Source: Mycobacterium malmoense | GTDB lineage: Bacteria > Actinomycetota > Actinomycetes > Mycobacteriales > Mycobacteriaceae | Reading direction: 5' to 3' | Assembly (NCBI RefSeq): GCF_019645855.1 | Contig: NZ_CP080999.1 | Location: 4,650,001 to 4,714,000, forward strand | Length of the DNA: 64,000 nt | In this document: positions 1 to 8,766 of the stretch, one piece after another | Position numbering within the stretch: position 1 is the first letter of the stretch | Layout of the letters: every line of letters starts with the position of its first letter | The notes under the pieces: model-generated | Seen by the model: only the letters and a program-made list of their open reading frames with translations | Databases searched by the model: none | What the model was told of the DNA's origin: nothing | Translations under genes and position numbers: made by a program

Positions 1-359
1 GCGAGCCTGGCTGTCACCGGGTCGATCATCTGCCCCCATAGGTCGAGTAACTCGTCGACGCTGTGCCCGCCGAGGCGATCGACCTGCATTTCGGTCCAGG
101 AGTCGGCGCCCTTTCCCTCCATGTTGAGTGAAATGATGTCCTGTGCGACCCCGGCCAGGTGAGCAACCGTCTGGCGGATGGTCCAGGCGGGACAGGCCGG
201 CACTGCCAGTTCGGCGACTTCGGCGCGGCCGCGGATCAGCGCGTCGACACGTCCGTAGACGAGGCGGTAGGCCGCCGCGGCGTCCGGGATCGGCAACAGT
301 CGGGGCGGTCGGCTTGTGCGGGAGCGAGATGGTCCCTCGTGGAATTCAGTGTTGGGCAT
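1..359 (-). CDS. Maleylpyruvate isomerase N-terminal / DinB-like protein (partial, C-terminus outside window)
   Basis: Read on the minus strand from the ATG at 359, about 119 residues are visible before the window edge. After a short Arg-rich leader the segment (PAWTIRQTVAHLAGVAQDI) has the helix and early metal-ligand His pattern of the mycothiol-dependent maleylpyruvate isomerase N-terminal/DinB fold, which binds a divalent metal and often acts with thiol cofactors. It starts 34 bp downstream of the bioB-like stop, so it is probably the third gene of that operon. The substrate cannot be inferred because the C-terminal half is missing. Confidence 0.6.
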   Translation of the reverse strand, partial: MPNTEFHEGPSRSRTSRPPRLLPIPDAAAAYRLVYGRVDALIRGRAEVAELAVPACPAWTIRQTVAHLAGVAQDIISLNMEGKGADSWTEMQVDRLGGHSVDELLDLWGQMIDPVTARL

Positions 360-393
360 CGCGTTGACCTCTCGTTGGGGAAATGTCGACGTT

Positions 394-1491
394 TCAGGTG
401 TTGGCGGGTGTGGTGGTGCCTGCGCCGCGGTGGCGGGTGATGACGAGGTCGCGGTGGTGCGCGGCCTGGGTCGGCTGGTCGAAGCCTTCGATCACGAAGC
501 CGGCGTCGGCGATCATCGCCCGATCGGCGTGGCCGGGCTGGCCTTGGCTGGTGAGGTAGTCGCCAAGGAACATCGAATTCGCCAGGTGCAGGGCGAGCGG
601 TTGCAGGCTACGCAAGTGTATTTCGCGTCCCCCGGCGACCCGGACCTCCACGTCGGGAAAGGCGAACCGAAACATCGCCAGGATGCGCAGGCAACGCTGG
701 GGCGTTAGGTCCCAATGCCCGCCCAGCGGCGTGCCTTGAAATGGGATCAGGAAGTTCACCGGCACCGAGTCCGGTTGGAGTTCACGCAAAGCCAACGCGA
801 CATCGACGATGTCCTCATCGGATTCGCCCATTCCGACGATGACACCCGAACACGGCGACAGCCCAGCGGTTTTGGCGGCGGCCACCGTGGCGGTTCGGTC
901 GTCGAAGGTGTGGGTCGAGCAGATCCGGGCGTAGTTCTCGGCGCTGGTGTTGAGGTTGTGGTTGTAGGCGTCGGCGCCGGCCCGCCGCAGCCGATCGGCT
1001 TGCCCGTGTTTGAGCAGCCCCAGGCAGACACACACCTCCACCATTGGGGCGGAATCCTTGATAGCGGCGACCGTCTCGGCGACCCGCTCGATATCACGGT
1101 CGCCCGGCCCGCGGCCAGCGGCGACCAGGCAGACGCGTTTGGCGCCGGCATCGATCGCGCATTGGGCGTGGCGGGCGGCTTCATCGGCATCGACCCAGGA
1201 GTATTTCAGGATCTCAGCGGTCGACCCGCGCCGCTGCGAACAATAACCGCAATCCTCTGGACACATACCAGATTTCATGTTCACCAGGTAGTTGAGCTTG
1301 ACCCGCCGACCGAAAAACCTGCGACGCACCCGCCCGGCCGCGGCGATCACGTCGAGCAGGTCATCGTCACTACTGGCCAACACGGCCAACAAGTCATCGC
1401 GATCGACATGCCGTCGCCGCAACGCTGCGGCGGTGATCGCCGACAATCGCCGCTCAAACTCCGTATTCGTCACGGCCGCTGGGTCATGCAT
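394..1491 (-). CDS. bioB: Biotin synthase-like radical SAM enzyme
   Basis: 365 residues. The radical-SAM cysteines are C77, C81 and C84 in [13 protein letters not shown]. The Cys residues that hold the auxiliary [2Fe-2S] cluster of BioB appear in [13 protein letters not shown] and [11 protein letters not shown], with the Arg ligand in VAGGRE. BioB inserts sulfur into dethiobiotin. The sequence ([11 protein letters not shown]) looks more like Streptomyces/Bacillus BioB than the usual mycobacterial enzyme, so this may be a second copy; the biotin locus itself is not in the window. The ATG overlaps the stop of the upstream flavoprotein by 8 bp, implying coupled translation. I see no small BsaP-like partner gene here. 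Confidence 0.88.
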   Translation of the reverse strand: MHDPAAVTNTEFERRLSAITAAALRRRHVDRDDLLAVLASSDDDLLDVIAAAGRVRRRFFGRRVKLNYLVNMKSGMCPEDCGYCSQRRGSTAEILKYSWVDADEAARHAQCAIDAGAKRVCLVAAGRGPGDRDIERVAETVAAIKDSAPMVEVCVCLGLLKHGQADRLRRAGADAYNHNLNTSAENYARICSTHTFDDRTATVAAAKTAGLSPCSGVIVGMGESDEDIVDVALALRELQPDSVPVNFLIPFQGTPLGGHWDLTPQRCLRILAMFRFAFPDVEVRVAGGREIHLRSLQPLALHLANSMFLGDYLTSQGQPGHADRAMIADAGFVIEGFDQPTQAAHHRDLVITRHRGAGTTTPANT

Positions 1492-2917
1492 GGGCTTCTC
1501 CTTTTCGGTTGTCGATCAACGCGGCGGCCCGCCCATCGAAATCGGCCGACGCCCTGGCAAGCCGGTTTCGGGTCCGCATCAACAGATGCCGAAGGTTGGC
1601 GGCGACGATGTGGGGCAGCAGTGCGGGGTCGTTCAGTCGGGTGGGCGGATCGATGAGGTGAGCGACCCGCAGCAGGCGTTCGGTCACGGTGATGTCGTAG
1701 GCGGCGGCGATCAACGTGGCCTTGACTACCTGACTGAGCACCTTGTGGCGCATCGATCGCTTGCGCACAGGCAACGGGACCCGGTCGTTAGCTTGGTTGC
1801 GAGCCCACGTCGGGCCGATATCTTCCGCGGTGGCGCGAAAGAAGCGCTGGGCCAAGTCGCGATCGCCGCCACGCAGGCAGTCGCGTAGCGCGAGAGCTTG
1901 CAGCGCCGCCATCGTCATGCCTTGCCCGTAGACGGGGTTCAGGCTGCACAGCCCATCGCCAACCATCAACAAGCCACGCGGGAATTTCGGCATCCGGTCA
2001 TAGCGTCGCCACACCGCGGCCGGGTTACGGAACATCGCGATCTCCCCAACGGGTTCGGCGCGGCGCAACCCGTCCGCGATGGACCGGGGTAGAGCTTCGG
2101 CGGCCACGGCGAGCATCGTCGCGAAATCGGCCGGCGCACCGCCGTCGTCGGTGGACCGGCCGACGGCCAGCATCCAGGTGTCGTGCTCGCATGCCATCAG
2201 CAAAGCCCCAGGCCGGCCGAGCCCCTGATTGACCGCGACCAGCTGCTCGTTAATGCAACTTGTGGGGATACGGAGCCGTTGACTGGAATAGCCCAGCGCG
2301 GTGGTGGACCGTTTCTCGGCCGGCCGCCCATAGCCCAGGCCTTCCAGAAACGTTGGAGTACGCGCGGCACGACCCATTGCATCGATCACCAGGTCGGCAT
2401 CCAGCGCTGTTACTATCCCGTTGCCGCGGTTGATGATTCGCACCCCGGTGACGGCATCGCCGACAGCAACCGGTTCGATGACGTCGTGGCCGTCGACCAC
2501 CGTCACGTTGGGCAGGGCCATGACGCGCCGGCGCACGTGGAACTCGACAAATGGCCGGCTGGCCAGACACAGCGTCAACGCCGACGGATCGGCCAACCTG
2601 CCCGAGCGTTTCAACTCGCAGCGGCCCATGCGCGCATAGATCCGCGACAAGTCTCCATCGTTGACGACGACCGCTCCGGCTTCGGCCAGCTCGTCAAGCA
2701 GTCCGGGAAAGAATTCCGCCAATACCTGCGTGCCGCGGCCTAGAAAGTTATGGAGATGTCGGTCCTGCGGCACACCCTTACGCTCGCTTGGATGATCAGC
2801 CAACCTGTCGCGCTCCACCACGGTCACCGAGTCGTAGAACTCTGAAAGAGCCTGCGCAGCAAGCAAACCCGCCATACCCGCACCCAACACAACAGCGTGC
2901 CCACCGATCTCGCCCAC
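1484..2917 (-). CDS. FAD-dependent monooxygenase-like flavoprotein
   Basis: 477 residues from a GTG start preceded by AAGGGG. The N-terminus has the dinucleotide-binding motif [15 protein letters not shown], followed by VVERD at the end of beta-strand 2. The second FAD motif is [20 protein letters not shown], where GD contacts the FAD ribose. This places it in the p-hydroxybenzoate hydroxylase/squalene epoxidase-like flavoproteins; the substrate is unknown. It is first in an operon with the bioB-like gene (8-bp overlap) and a DinB-like gene. It is divergent from the gene at 3158. Confidence 0.8.
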   Translation of the reverse strand: MGEIGGHAVVLGAGMAGLLAAQALSEFYDSVTVVERDRLADHPSERKGVPQDRHLHNFLGRGTQVLAEFFPGLLDELAEAGAVVVNDGDLSRIYARMGRCELKRSGRLADPSALTLCLASRPFVEFHVRRRVMALPNVTVVDGHDVIEPVAVGDAVTGVRIINRGNGIVTALDADLVIDAMGRAARTPTFLEGLGYGRPAEKRSTTALGYSSQRLRIPTSCINEQLVAVNQGLGRPGALLMACEHDTWMLAVGRSTDDGGAPADFATMLAVAAEALPRSIADGLRRAEPVGEIAMFRNPAAVWRRYDRMPKFPRGLLMVGDGLCSLNPVYGQGMTMAALQALALRDCLRGGDRDLAQRFFRATAEDIGPTWARNQANDRVPLPVRKRSMRHKVLSQVVKATLIAAAYDITVTERLLRVAHLIDPPTRLNDPALLPHIVAANLRHLLMRTRNRLARASADFDGRAAALIDNRKGEAHA

Positions 2918-3157
2918 ACACGACCCCTTCCATTACTGGTGCTCACTGACGGGCACCAGTGCGGCATGGCGACCACACAACGAGCCGGGTGATCACTGCC
3001 ACGCAAGGCTTCGTCAAGCCCATGACGAGCGACCGTACACCAAAAATAAGAAAAGTAAGAGTACCGTAAGGTAACATTAAGACGTGTCGATCGGTCCGCG
3101 GGTGAGACACACTGGGCTGCGACCCTTACGGGTCTCAACACGGAAACGAGCTATCGG
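2918..3157. promoter_or_regulatory. Divergent promoter region with short inverted repeat
   Basis: This 240-bp interval separates two divergent genes, so it should hold both promoters. It is locally AT-rich around 3040-3085 and contains TACC-gtaa-GGTA at about 3061-3073, a short inverted repeat that may be an operator. No protein-coding signal is seen. Confidence 0.4.
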
Positions 3158-3889
3158 ATGACAGATCGGCTGAACGTTGCGGTCATCGGCGACTTCGATG
3201 CCTCATACGCGCCGCACGTCGCCACCAACGCAGCGATAGGCCATTCAGCGAGGGCGCTGGGGTTGGAAGCATCGGTGGCTTGGCTGGCTACCGAACCATT
3301 GGAGGCCGACCTCGGCCCGGTCACGACAGCAGACGTGTTGTGGTGCGCGCCTGGCAGCCCATATCGCAGCTTGGCCGGAGCGCTTGCCGCTTTGCGCTTC
3401 GGCCGCGAAAATGCCGTGCCGACACTGGGAACGTGCGGTGGATGTCAGCACATCATTCTCGAATACGCCCGCAACGTCCTTGGCTTCCAAGACGCGCAAC
3501 ACGCCGAGTACGACCCGTACGGCTCTTTGCTATTCATCTCGTCGCTGACGTGCTCGTTGGCCGGGCGAGCCATGCCGGTCAACCTCCAACCGGGATCTCT
3601 GGTCGCGCAGTGCTATGGAACAGACCGGGTCACCGAGCAGTACTACTGCAACTTCGGACTGAACCCGATCTACCGGCAGACGCTTGAAGAAGGCAGTCTA
3701 CACGTCAGCGGGATCGACGACGATGACGAACCCCGTGTCTTCGAGCTCCCGGGGCATCCGTTCTACATCGCCACATTGTTTGTGCCACAAAGTCGTTCGA
3801 CTATCGAGGAACCCCATCCGCTCGTGACGCGACTGTTGTCCGAGGCAACCAACCGCGGGCTCGTCGAACACGGCGATGAATCAGATTAA
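3158..3889 (+). CDS. CTP synthase C-terminal region-related protein (class I GATase-like)
   Basis: 243 residues related to the glutaminase domain of CTP synthase but free-standing. The nucleophile-elbow region is GTCGGCQHIILEYARNV with C93 and C96. The segment that should carry the catalytic His and Glu reads GHPFYIATLFVPQ, where true CTP synthases have FHPE, so the triad is incomplete. As I recall, the named family CTP synthase C-terminal region-related (seleno)protein shares this FVPQ variant and some members carry selenocysteine near the CGG motif. The CxxC-type pair here suggests thiol or redox chemistry rather than glutamine hydrolysis. Function unknown. Divergent from the bioB operon. 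Confidence 0.72.
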   Translation: MTDRLNVAVIGDFDASYAPHVATNAAIGHSARALGLEASVAWLATEPLEADLGPVTTADVLWCAPGSPYRSLAGALAALRFGRENAVPTLGTCGGCQHIILEYARNVLGFQDAQHAEYDPYGSLLFISSLTCSLAGRAMPVNLQPGSLVAQCYGTDRVTEQYYCNFGLNPIYRQTLEEGSLHVSGIDDDDEPRVFELPGHPFYIATLFVPQSRSTIEEPHPLVTRLLSEATNRGLVEHGDESD

Positions 3890-4110
3890 CGAGGTTCAAC
3901 CAGGGCCGTGACCATCGAAAAAGGCGCCCCCGAGGCGCCATTCACGCCGGTATCTCCGAACTGATCGAACGCAACTGCGCCCAAGCCCGACGCATGGCCG
4001 AGCGGTTGGTGTCCATTCCCGGTACCGAGGTCCTCAATGACGTCGTGCTCAACCAAGTGCTCGTGCGCCTTGCGGGTGGAGATGACGCCAACCGGGCTAC
4101 TTTCCGGTGA
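3890..4110 (+). pseudogene. Relic of a PLP-dependent decarboxylase C-terminal part
   Basis: The plus-strand frame from 3946 to the TGA at 4108-4110 reads GISELIERNCAQARRMAERL, then VSIPGTEVLNDVVLNQVLVRL. This matches the C-terminal region of group II PLP decarboxylases such as aromatic amino acid decarboxylases. No start, PLP lysine or complete domain is present, so only about 55 codons survive. Its 3' end overlaps the end of the opposite-strand enoyl-CoA hydratase gene by 14 bp, which suggests a deletion joined the two. Confidence 0.55.
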
Positions 4111-4927
4111 AGCGGGGATCGCGTTTGGCGGCAAACGCGGCTAAACCCTCTTTCGCATCCTGCGAAGTCATCACTTCGATGACGAAGCGTTGTTCGACCT
4201 TTCGAGCGTCGGAGTCGTCAAGCCAGCCGCTGGCCAGAATCGAAGCCTTCGCGTTTCGGACCGCTAATGGGCCATTAGCCGCTACCCGGGCAGCGATTTC
4301 ATGGGCCTTGGCCAACGAATGCCCTTTTGGCACTACGTGTCCGACCAGCCCGAAGTGATATGCCTCGGTCGCCGTCAACGGCTCGCCGGTCAAGATCATC
4401 TCCATGGCCTTCGTGTAGGGGATCTGGCGCTTGAGCCGTACCGTGGAGCCGGCGCCGGCGATCAGGCCGAACTTGGCCTCGGGCAATCCGAAGACCGCGT
4501 GCTCTTCTGCGATGCGAATATCTGTCTGCTGCAACATTTCACACCCACCGCCCAGACATGGGCCGTTGACGGCGGCAATGAGCGGCTTGGTCAGGCTGCG
4601 ACTTAAGAGCAGGCCGTCGGTGATGATCGATCCGCGTGACTTCAGCGGCGGCGTCTGCTGCGCGGTCCCATCCGAATCCGATGAGGAGCGATTGCCCTTG
4701 ACGCCCTTCACCATCCACCCGTCGGCAAGATCGCCGCCCACACAGTAGGAATCACCGTGGCCGGTGAGAATGGCAACACGGATGCCGTCGTCGGAATCGA
4801 TTTCGTCCCACGCCTGCGCCATGAGAGTGATCATTTCGGGGGTCAGAGCATTCTTGCGGCGCGGATTGTTCATGGTCAGGATGACGATCTTGTCGTCACG
4901 TTCGAAGGTGAGATGTTGATCGCTCAT
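4097..4927 (-). CDS. Enoyl-CoA hydratase/isomerase family protein
   Basis: 276-residue crotonase-fold protein. The oxyanion-hole regions are SYCVGGDL and NGPCLGGGCEM. Both acid/base glutamates of true hydratases are present: E130 in GGGCE and E150 in LPEAKFG. A polar insert at about 70-100 follows the first motif. It should hydrate 2-enoyl-CoA in beta-oxidation. The start codon overlaps the stop of the upstream acyl-CoA ligase (ATGA), so the two are translationally coupled and probably degrade one carboxylic acid together. Confidence 0.85.
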   Translation of the reverse strand: MSDQHLTFERDDKIVILTMNNPRRKNALTPEMITLMAQAWDEIDSDDGIRVAILTGHGDSYCVGGDLADGWMVKGVKGNRSSSDSDGTAQQTPPLKSRGSIITDGLLLSRSLTKPLIAAVNGPCLGGGCEMLQQTDIRIAEEHAVFGLPEAKFGLIAGAGSTVRLKRQIPYTKAMEMILTGEPLTATEAYHFGLVGHVVPKGHSLAKAHEIAARVAANGPLAVRNAKASILASGWLDDSDARKVEQRFVIEVMTSQDAKEGLAAFAAKRDPRFTGK

Positions 4928-6579
4928 TGGCCACTCCTGTGACTTTCTGGTGCATCGTCGAGATTTGATGACTCACCACTGGCAAGTGACTCAAGCATGA
5001 TCTGTTTAGCCAGCGGATAATTCGCCTTCCCGGTGACGTGGCGCGGAATCTCGTCGACCAGCGCGATGGACCGCGGGACCTTGAAACCGGCGAGATGCTT
5101 GCGGACATGTTCTTGGATCGATGCGACCGTCGGGCGGGTATCGGGACGCGGTTGGATCACCGCGCTCACGCGATTGCCCCACCGTTCATCGGGGACGCCC
5201 ACTACCAGCGCGTCGTAAACATCTGGATGTGCCTTGAGCGTCATCTCGACCTGCTCGGGAAATACTTTCTCGCCACCAGTGTTGATGCAGCCCGAACCAC
5301 GGCCGAGGAGGGTCAACCGACGGCCCTCTTCTAGACGCGCGTAGTCCCCCGTGATCGCATAGCGCACCCCATCGGCTTCGAAGAACGTCGCCTTCGACTT
5401 CTCCTGATCGCCGTAGTAACCAAGTGGCACATGGCCGGCACGACCCGTACGCACAATTCGCCCGACATGTGCATCGGGGTCGATGATGTTGTTGTCGTCG
5501 TCGACCACGATGGTGCCGGGTGCCAGTGCGACCACCGGGCCCTCGGCGTTGATGGATTCTTCGGTTAACAGCCCGACGCCCGACGAACCGACCTCCGTCG
5601 CACCCACCGAGTCCGTAAACATCACGTTCGGAAAAGTCGTCATCCATTTGCGTTTAATCGTCTCGCTGAACACAGCAGCACTGCTCGCCACTGCCACCAA
5701 CGACGATCCGTCAAAACCGCCGGCTTCGTAGGCCTCAATGAGGGGACGCCCCATCGCATCTCCTGTCATGAACACGATCTGTACCTTGTAACGGTCGATC
5801 GTGCTCCAGGCGGCAATGGGGTCAAACTTGTTCAGCAGGATCGTGGTATGACCGGCGAACAGATGCATCAAGGTCGCCCAGACCGCCGCCCCGTGACTGA
5901 GCGGGCTCAACGGTAGTGTCATCATCGGCGGCCCGACTCGCGCACGTTCGGCCTGGTCGAACTCGCCGAGTCGCTCACCCGATATGAAGTCAATACCGCC
6001 GCCTAGGACGCGCCAGATGTCCTCATGACGCCACATGACCCCTTTGGGATAACCGGTTGTCCCACCGGTGAATAGGATGTAGAGGTCGTCTGCCGAACGC
6101 TGCCCGAAGTCTCGGTGCGGAGAACCCGCCGCCAACGCCTGGGTGTACTCCGTGGCTTCGAGTTGTCCCGACGCTGGGGTGCCATCCTCAGCGACTAAGA
6201 AGTGCCGCACCCGCGGAATATCTGAGGTCGCGGTCGCGACCGTAGCCTCGAAACCACGTTCAAAGAATATTGCGTCGAGATCGCCACTTGCCGCTACGTA
6301 GGCGAGTTCGGCTGCCGTGTAGCGATAGTTCAAATTTATTGGCGTCGCACGAATCTTCAAGGCAGCCAACATGACAACAACATGTTCGATCGTGTTTCTC
6401 GAAAATAGGCCTACGTGCGCTCCATGCCTGATCTCTTTGCTGCTAAAAAAGTGAGCGATACGATTAGCGGCTTCGTCGAGCTCCCGGTAGGTAAGCGACT
6501 GCTCGTTCACGATCAGCGCCGTGTTATCCGGTACAACGTCAACAGCGTGTTCGACTAGATCAGCGATGTGCAATGTCAC
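4924..6579 (-). CDS. FadD19-like acyl-CoA synthetase (AMP-forming)
   Basis: 551-residue ANL-superfamily ligase that should activate a carboxylic acid as acyl-AMP and then acyl-CoA. The P-loop-like motif TGGTTGYPKG is at 171-180, followed by VMWRHEDIWRVL. The A8 region has GDYARLEEG and LLGRGSGCINTGGEKVFPEQVE. The C-terminal catalytic lysine lies in VTGKANYPLAK. From memory, the order of these segments is close to mycobacterial FadD19, the steroid side-chain ligase. The gene precedes the crotonase in a two-gene operon, so a branched or steroid-derived acid is a reasonable guess, but the substrate is not proven. Confidence 0.87.
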   Translation of the reverse strand: MTLHIADLVEHAVDVVPDNTALIVNEQSLTYRELDEAANRIAHFFSSKEIRHGAHVGLFSRNTIEHVVVMLAALKIRATPINLNYRYTAAELAYVAASGDLDAIFFERGFEATVATATSDIPRVRHFLVAEDGTPASGQLEATEYTQALAAGSPHRDFGQRSADDLYILFTGGTTGYPKGVMWRHEDIWRVLGGGIDFISGERLGEFDQAERARVGPPMMTLPLSPLSHGAAVWATLMHLFAGHTTILLNKFDPIAAWSTIDRYKVQIVFMTGDAMGRPLIEAYEAGGFDGSSLVAVASSAAVFSETIKRKWMTTFPNVMFTDSVGATEVGSSGVGLLTEESINAEGPVVALAPGTIVVDDDNNIIDPDAHVGRIVRTGRAGHVPLGYYGDQEKSKATFFEADGVRYAITGDYARLEEGRRLTLLGRGSGCINTGGEKVFPEQVEMTLKAHPDVYDALVVGVPDERWGNRVSAVIQPRPDTRPTVASIQEHVRKHLAGFKVPRSIALVDEIPRHVTGKANYPLAKQIMLESLASGESSNLDDAPESHRSGQ

Positions 6580-6599
6580 TCACGAAACCTACCGATCGT

Positions 6600-6755
6600 T
6601 TATATCGAATCATAGGTCGCCAAGTCCGGCGGCGCTATGAACTCAGAGGGTCCTATCGCCGAAACCGGCACGCCGACATAGGGAGTCGCGCCGCAGGCGT
6701 GACCGAGTTTCACCTGGTCCGAGGAAGCGGTCAGCGGCTGATTGTGGTTGTCCAT
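6600..6755 (-). CDS. Small ORF coupled to TetR gene, function unknown
   Basis: 51 codons starting at the ATG at 6755, which overlaps the TetR stop in a TAATG arrangement. The peptide begins MDNHNQPLTASSD and is rich in Ala, Pro and Ser; no domain is recognised. The coupling is the only support. It could be a genuine small protein, the surviving N-terminus of a deleted downstream gene, or chance. Confidence 0.25.
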   Translation of the reverse strand: MDNHNQPLTASSDQVKLGHACGATPYVGVPVSAIGPSEFIAPPDLATYDSI

Positions 6756-7363
6756 TAGCGGTGTGCGGTGATCTCGGCGTACAGTACCGGCGCCACCCAC
6801 CTGCGCAGGTAGTCGCGCAGCACCGCGCCCCTGCGGGCCGGCCGGCCGGGGTCGATCATGAAGGACTGCAGGATGCGCAGCATGTACTCGACTAGATCGT
6901 CGAGCTCGGCATGCCCGAGTCCCAGATCTGTCCAGTCGACGTCTAGACCCGCCAGGATTGCGTGGCCGAACCGCACACAGGCATCGGAGGTGATGCCAAT
7001 GGAGGCTTTGGTGAAGTCGTGGGCGAGCATCACCTGGATCGCGCGATCCCCGGGTAGCCATTCCAGGGTGTAGGCGAGGCTTTCCACCAGGGCCTCGATG
7101 GGGTCGGTGATGCCGGCTAGATGGTCGGCCAAGGGTTCGAGGAACCGGAGGCCCGAACGGGTGGCCGCCGCTTCGAGCAACGCACCTGAACCCGGGAAGT
7201 AGGTATAGACGGTTTGGCGCGACACCCCCAACGCCCGTGCGACGTCGGCGATGCGCATATCGGCCCCGCGGGCCTCGATGGCGTCGTCGGCGGCATCGAG
7301 GATCCGGTCGATGGCTTCTTGGTCGCTGGCCGGCGTTGCGCCGCCCCACCCGTGCGTCCGCAC
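6755..7363 (-). CDS. TetR/AcrR-family transcriptional regulator
   Basis: 202 residues. An N-terminal helix-turn-helix (residues about 20-65) includes MRIADVARALGVSRQTVYTYFPGSGALLEAA, the hallmark of TetR repressors. The remainder is helical and variable, as expected for the ligand-binding domain. It lies 118 bp downstream of the zinc alcohol dehydrogenase gene on the same strand. The divergent promoter upstream of that dehydrogenase carries two matching 30-bp inverted repeats, which are its likely operators. Confidence 0.85.
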   Translation of the reverse strand: MRTHGWGGATPASDQEAIDRILDAADDAIEARGADMRIADVARALGVSRQTVYTYFPGSGALLEAAATRSGLRFLEPLADHLAGITDPIEALVESLAYTLEWLPGDRAIQVMLAHDFTKASIGITSDACVRFGHAILAGLDVDWTDLGLGHAELDDLVEYMLRILQSFMIDPGRPARRGAVLRDYLRRWVAPVLYAEITAHR

Positions 7364-7481
7364 CGCGCGGTCCTACCGCAGACCTATCACCGTCAGCACC
7401 GCTGACCGGCGGGTCCGCGCGGGTGATTGCGCATTCATTGGCTGATTTTGTCGGGGCTCGGTTCGTGGTGTCAAACCTGAC

Positions 7482-8513
7482 TTACGGGATGAGCAGCGCT
7501 TTGGTGCACTCGGGGCCGCGCGCGGCCACCAGCTCGTAGGCCTGGGATGCCTCCTCGAGGGGATACCGGTGGGTGACGATGCCCGAGGCGTCCAATCGTC
7601 CGGCGACGATCAACGGCAGCAATTCGCGCCATGCGCTTTGCACCGCGGCCATCGACATCCGCAAGGTGATCGACTTGTACACCGCCTGCAGGATCGGCAA
7701 CGGGTAGGGCGCCACGCCGTGAATGCCAACCACCGAGATGGTGCCGCCGGCCCGCACCGCACTCACAGCGCAGTCCAGGGATGCGTCGGTGGCCACCGCG
7801 TCGATCACCACATCGACACCGCGGCCGCGGGTGGCCTGCGACACCTCGGCGGCAACCTCGGGCCCGCTGATCGCCGTCGCCCCGCACGCCTGCGCCCGCG
7901 CTCGTCTGCCCGCGACCGGGTCGTAGGCGAAGACCGTGGCCGCACCCAGCTGTAACGCGCACCGCACGGCGCATTGGCCGACTGCACCCAAACCCAGTAC
8001 CAACACTGACATTCCGGCGTTGACTTCGCCGCGTCGCGCCGCTGTCCACGCGGTGGCCAGGTTGTCGGCCAACAACACCGCCTGCTCGTCATCGACCTTT
8101 TCGGGGATGGGGAGCAACGTGGCGTCGGCCACCGGTACGGCAAGGAGCTCAGCCTGCGCACCGGCCAGCTCGCCGCCGAACCCGAACAGCGACGCACCCT
8201 TGTCGCAGATCGCGGGATCCCCGAGAGCACACCCGTGGCAGTACCCGCAGCCGGTGATGCAAGAGACCACCACCCGATCGCCTACGGCGATGCGATTGAC
8301 CGCGCCACCGACCTCGACGACGACGCCGACGGCTTCGTGCCCGATACTCAACCCGTCGATCGACGGCAGATCGCCGTCGTAAAAGTGCAGATCCGATCCG
8401 CAGATCCCGGTAGCCTCCACGGCGACGATGGCCCCTTGCGGCCCAGGCAATGTCGGGTTGGGCCGGTTCGCGATGTGCACCGAGCCCTTGCTGTCCATGA
8501 TCACCGCACGCAC
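7482..8513 (-). CDS. Zinc-dependent alcohol dehydrogenase (MDR superfamily)
   Basis: 343 residues from the GTG at 8513. That start is preferred over an ATG at 8585 because AAGGAG lies 6 bp before it and the protein then begins VRAVIMD, as in homologues. Catalytic zinc residues are in TGICGSDLH and GHEAVG. The structural-zinc cysteine cluster is in CITGCGYCHGCALGDPAIC. The Rossmann motif is VLGLGAVGQ. It is expected to oxidise a primary or secondary alcohol with NAD(P). It is divergent from the hydrolase/monooxygenase/P450 operon and shares its operator region, so it may handle the alcohol that operon produces. Confidence 0.85.
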   Translation of the reverse strand: MRAVIMDSKGSVHIANRPNPTLPGPQGAIVAVEATGICGSDLHFYDGDLPSIDGLSIGHEAVGVVVEVGGAVNRIAVGDRVVVSCITGCGYCHGCALGDPAICDKGASLFGFGGELAGAQAELLAVPVADATLLPIPEKVDDEQAVLLADNLATAWTAARRGEVNAGMSVLVLGLGAVGQCAVRCALQLGAATVFAYDPVAGRRARAQACGATAISGPEVAAEVSQATRGRGVDVVIDAVATDASLDCAVSAVRAGGTISVVGIHGVAPYPLPILQAVYKSITLRMSMAAVQSAWRELLPLIVAGRLDASGIVTHRYPLEEASQAYELVAARGPECTKALLIP

Positions 8514-8547
8514 ACAAAGCTCCTTCTCGTCCACACTCTCAACCAGC

Positions 8548-8577
8548 GATTGGACAAAAGTAGCAAAACGTCCAGTC
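8548..8577. promoter_or_regulatory. Operator-like 30-bp inverted repeat, copy 1
   Basis: Left arm GATTGGACA (8548-8556), 12-bp spacer, right arm CGTCCAGTC (8569-8577). It has the same arm length and spacing as copy 2, with two arm substitutions. It sits about 35 bp upstream of the dehydrogenase GTG start. Confidence 0.65.
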
Positions 8578-8614
8578 GCATGCACTGACCACGGGCGAGC
8601 TTCCGACTCCGAGT

Positions 8615-8644
8615 GACTGGACAGTATTGACTATATGTCCAGTC
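8615..8644. promoter_or_regulatory. Operator-like 30-bp inverted repeat, copy 2 (perfect)
   Basis: Perfect 9-bp arms GACTGGACA (8615-8623) and TGTCCAGTC (8636-8644) around a 12-bp AT-rich spacer. It lies 38 bp downstream of copy 1 and 122 bp upstream of the hydrolase start at 8767. Two copies in a divergent promoter next to a TetR gene point to TetR control of both transcription units. Confidence 0.7.
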
Positions 8645-8766
8645 GATCGTTAGGCTGGCCATCCAGGCGAAAAGTTGGAGGTCCGCTGTTGATGCTTGCC
8701 CATGCGATGCGCCGCTGATCCGCTGCGCAAGCACGTCACATATTCGGCTGCTGGAGGAGGTGCGAG

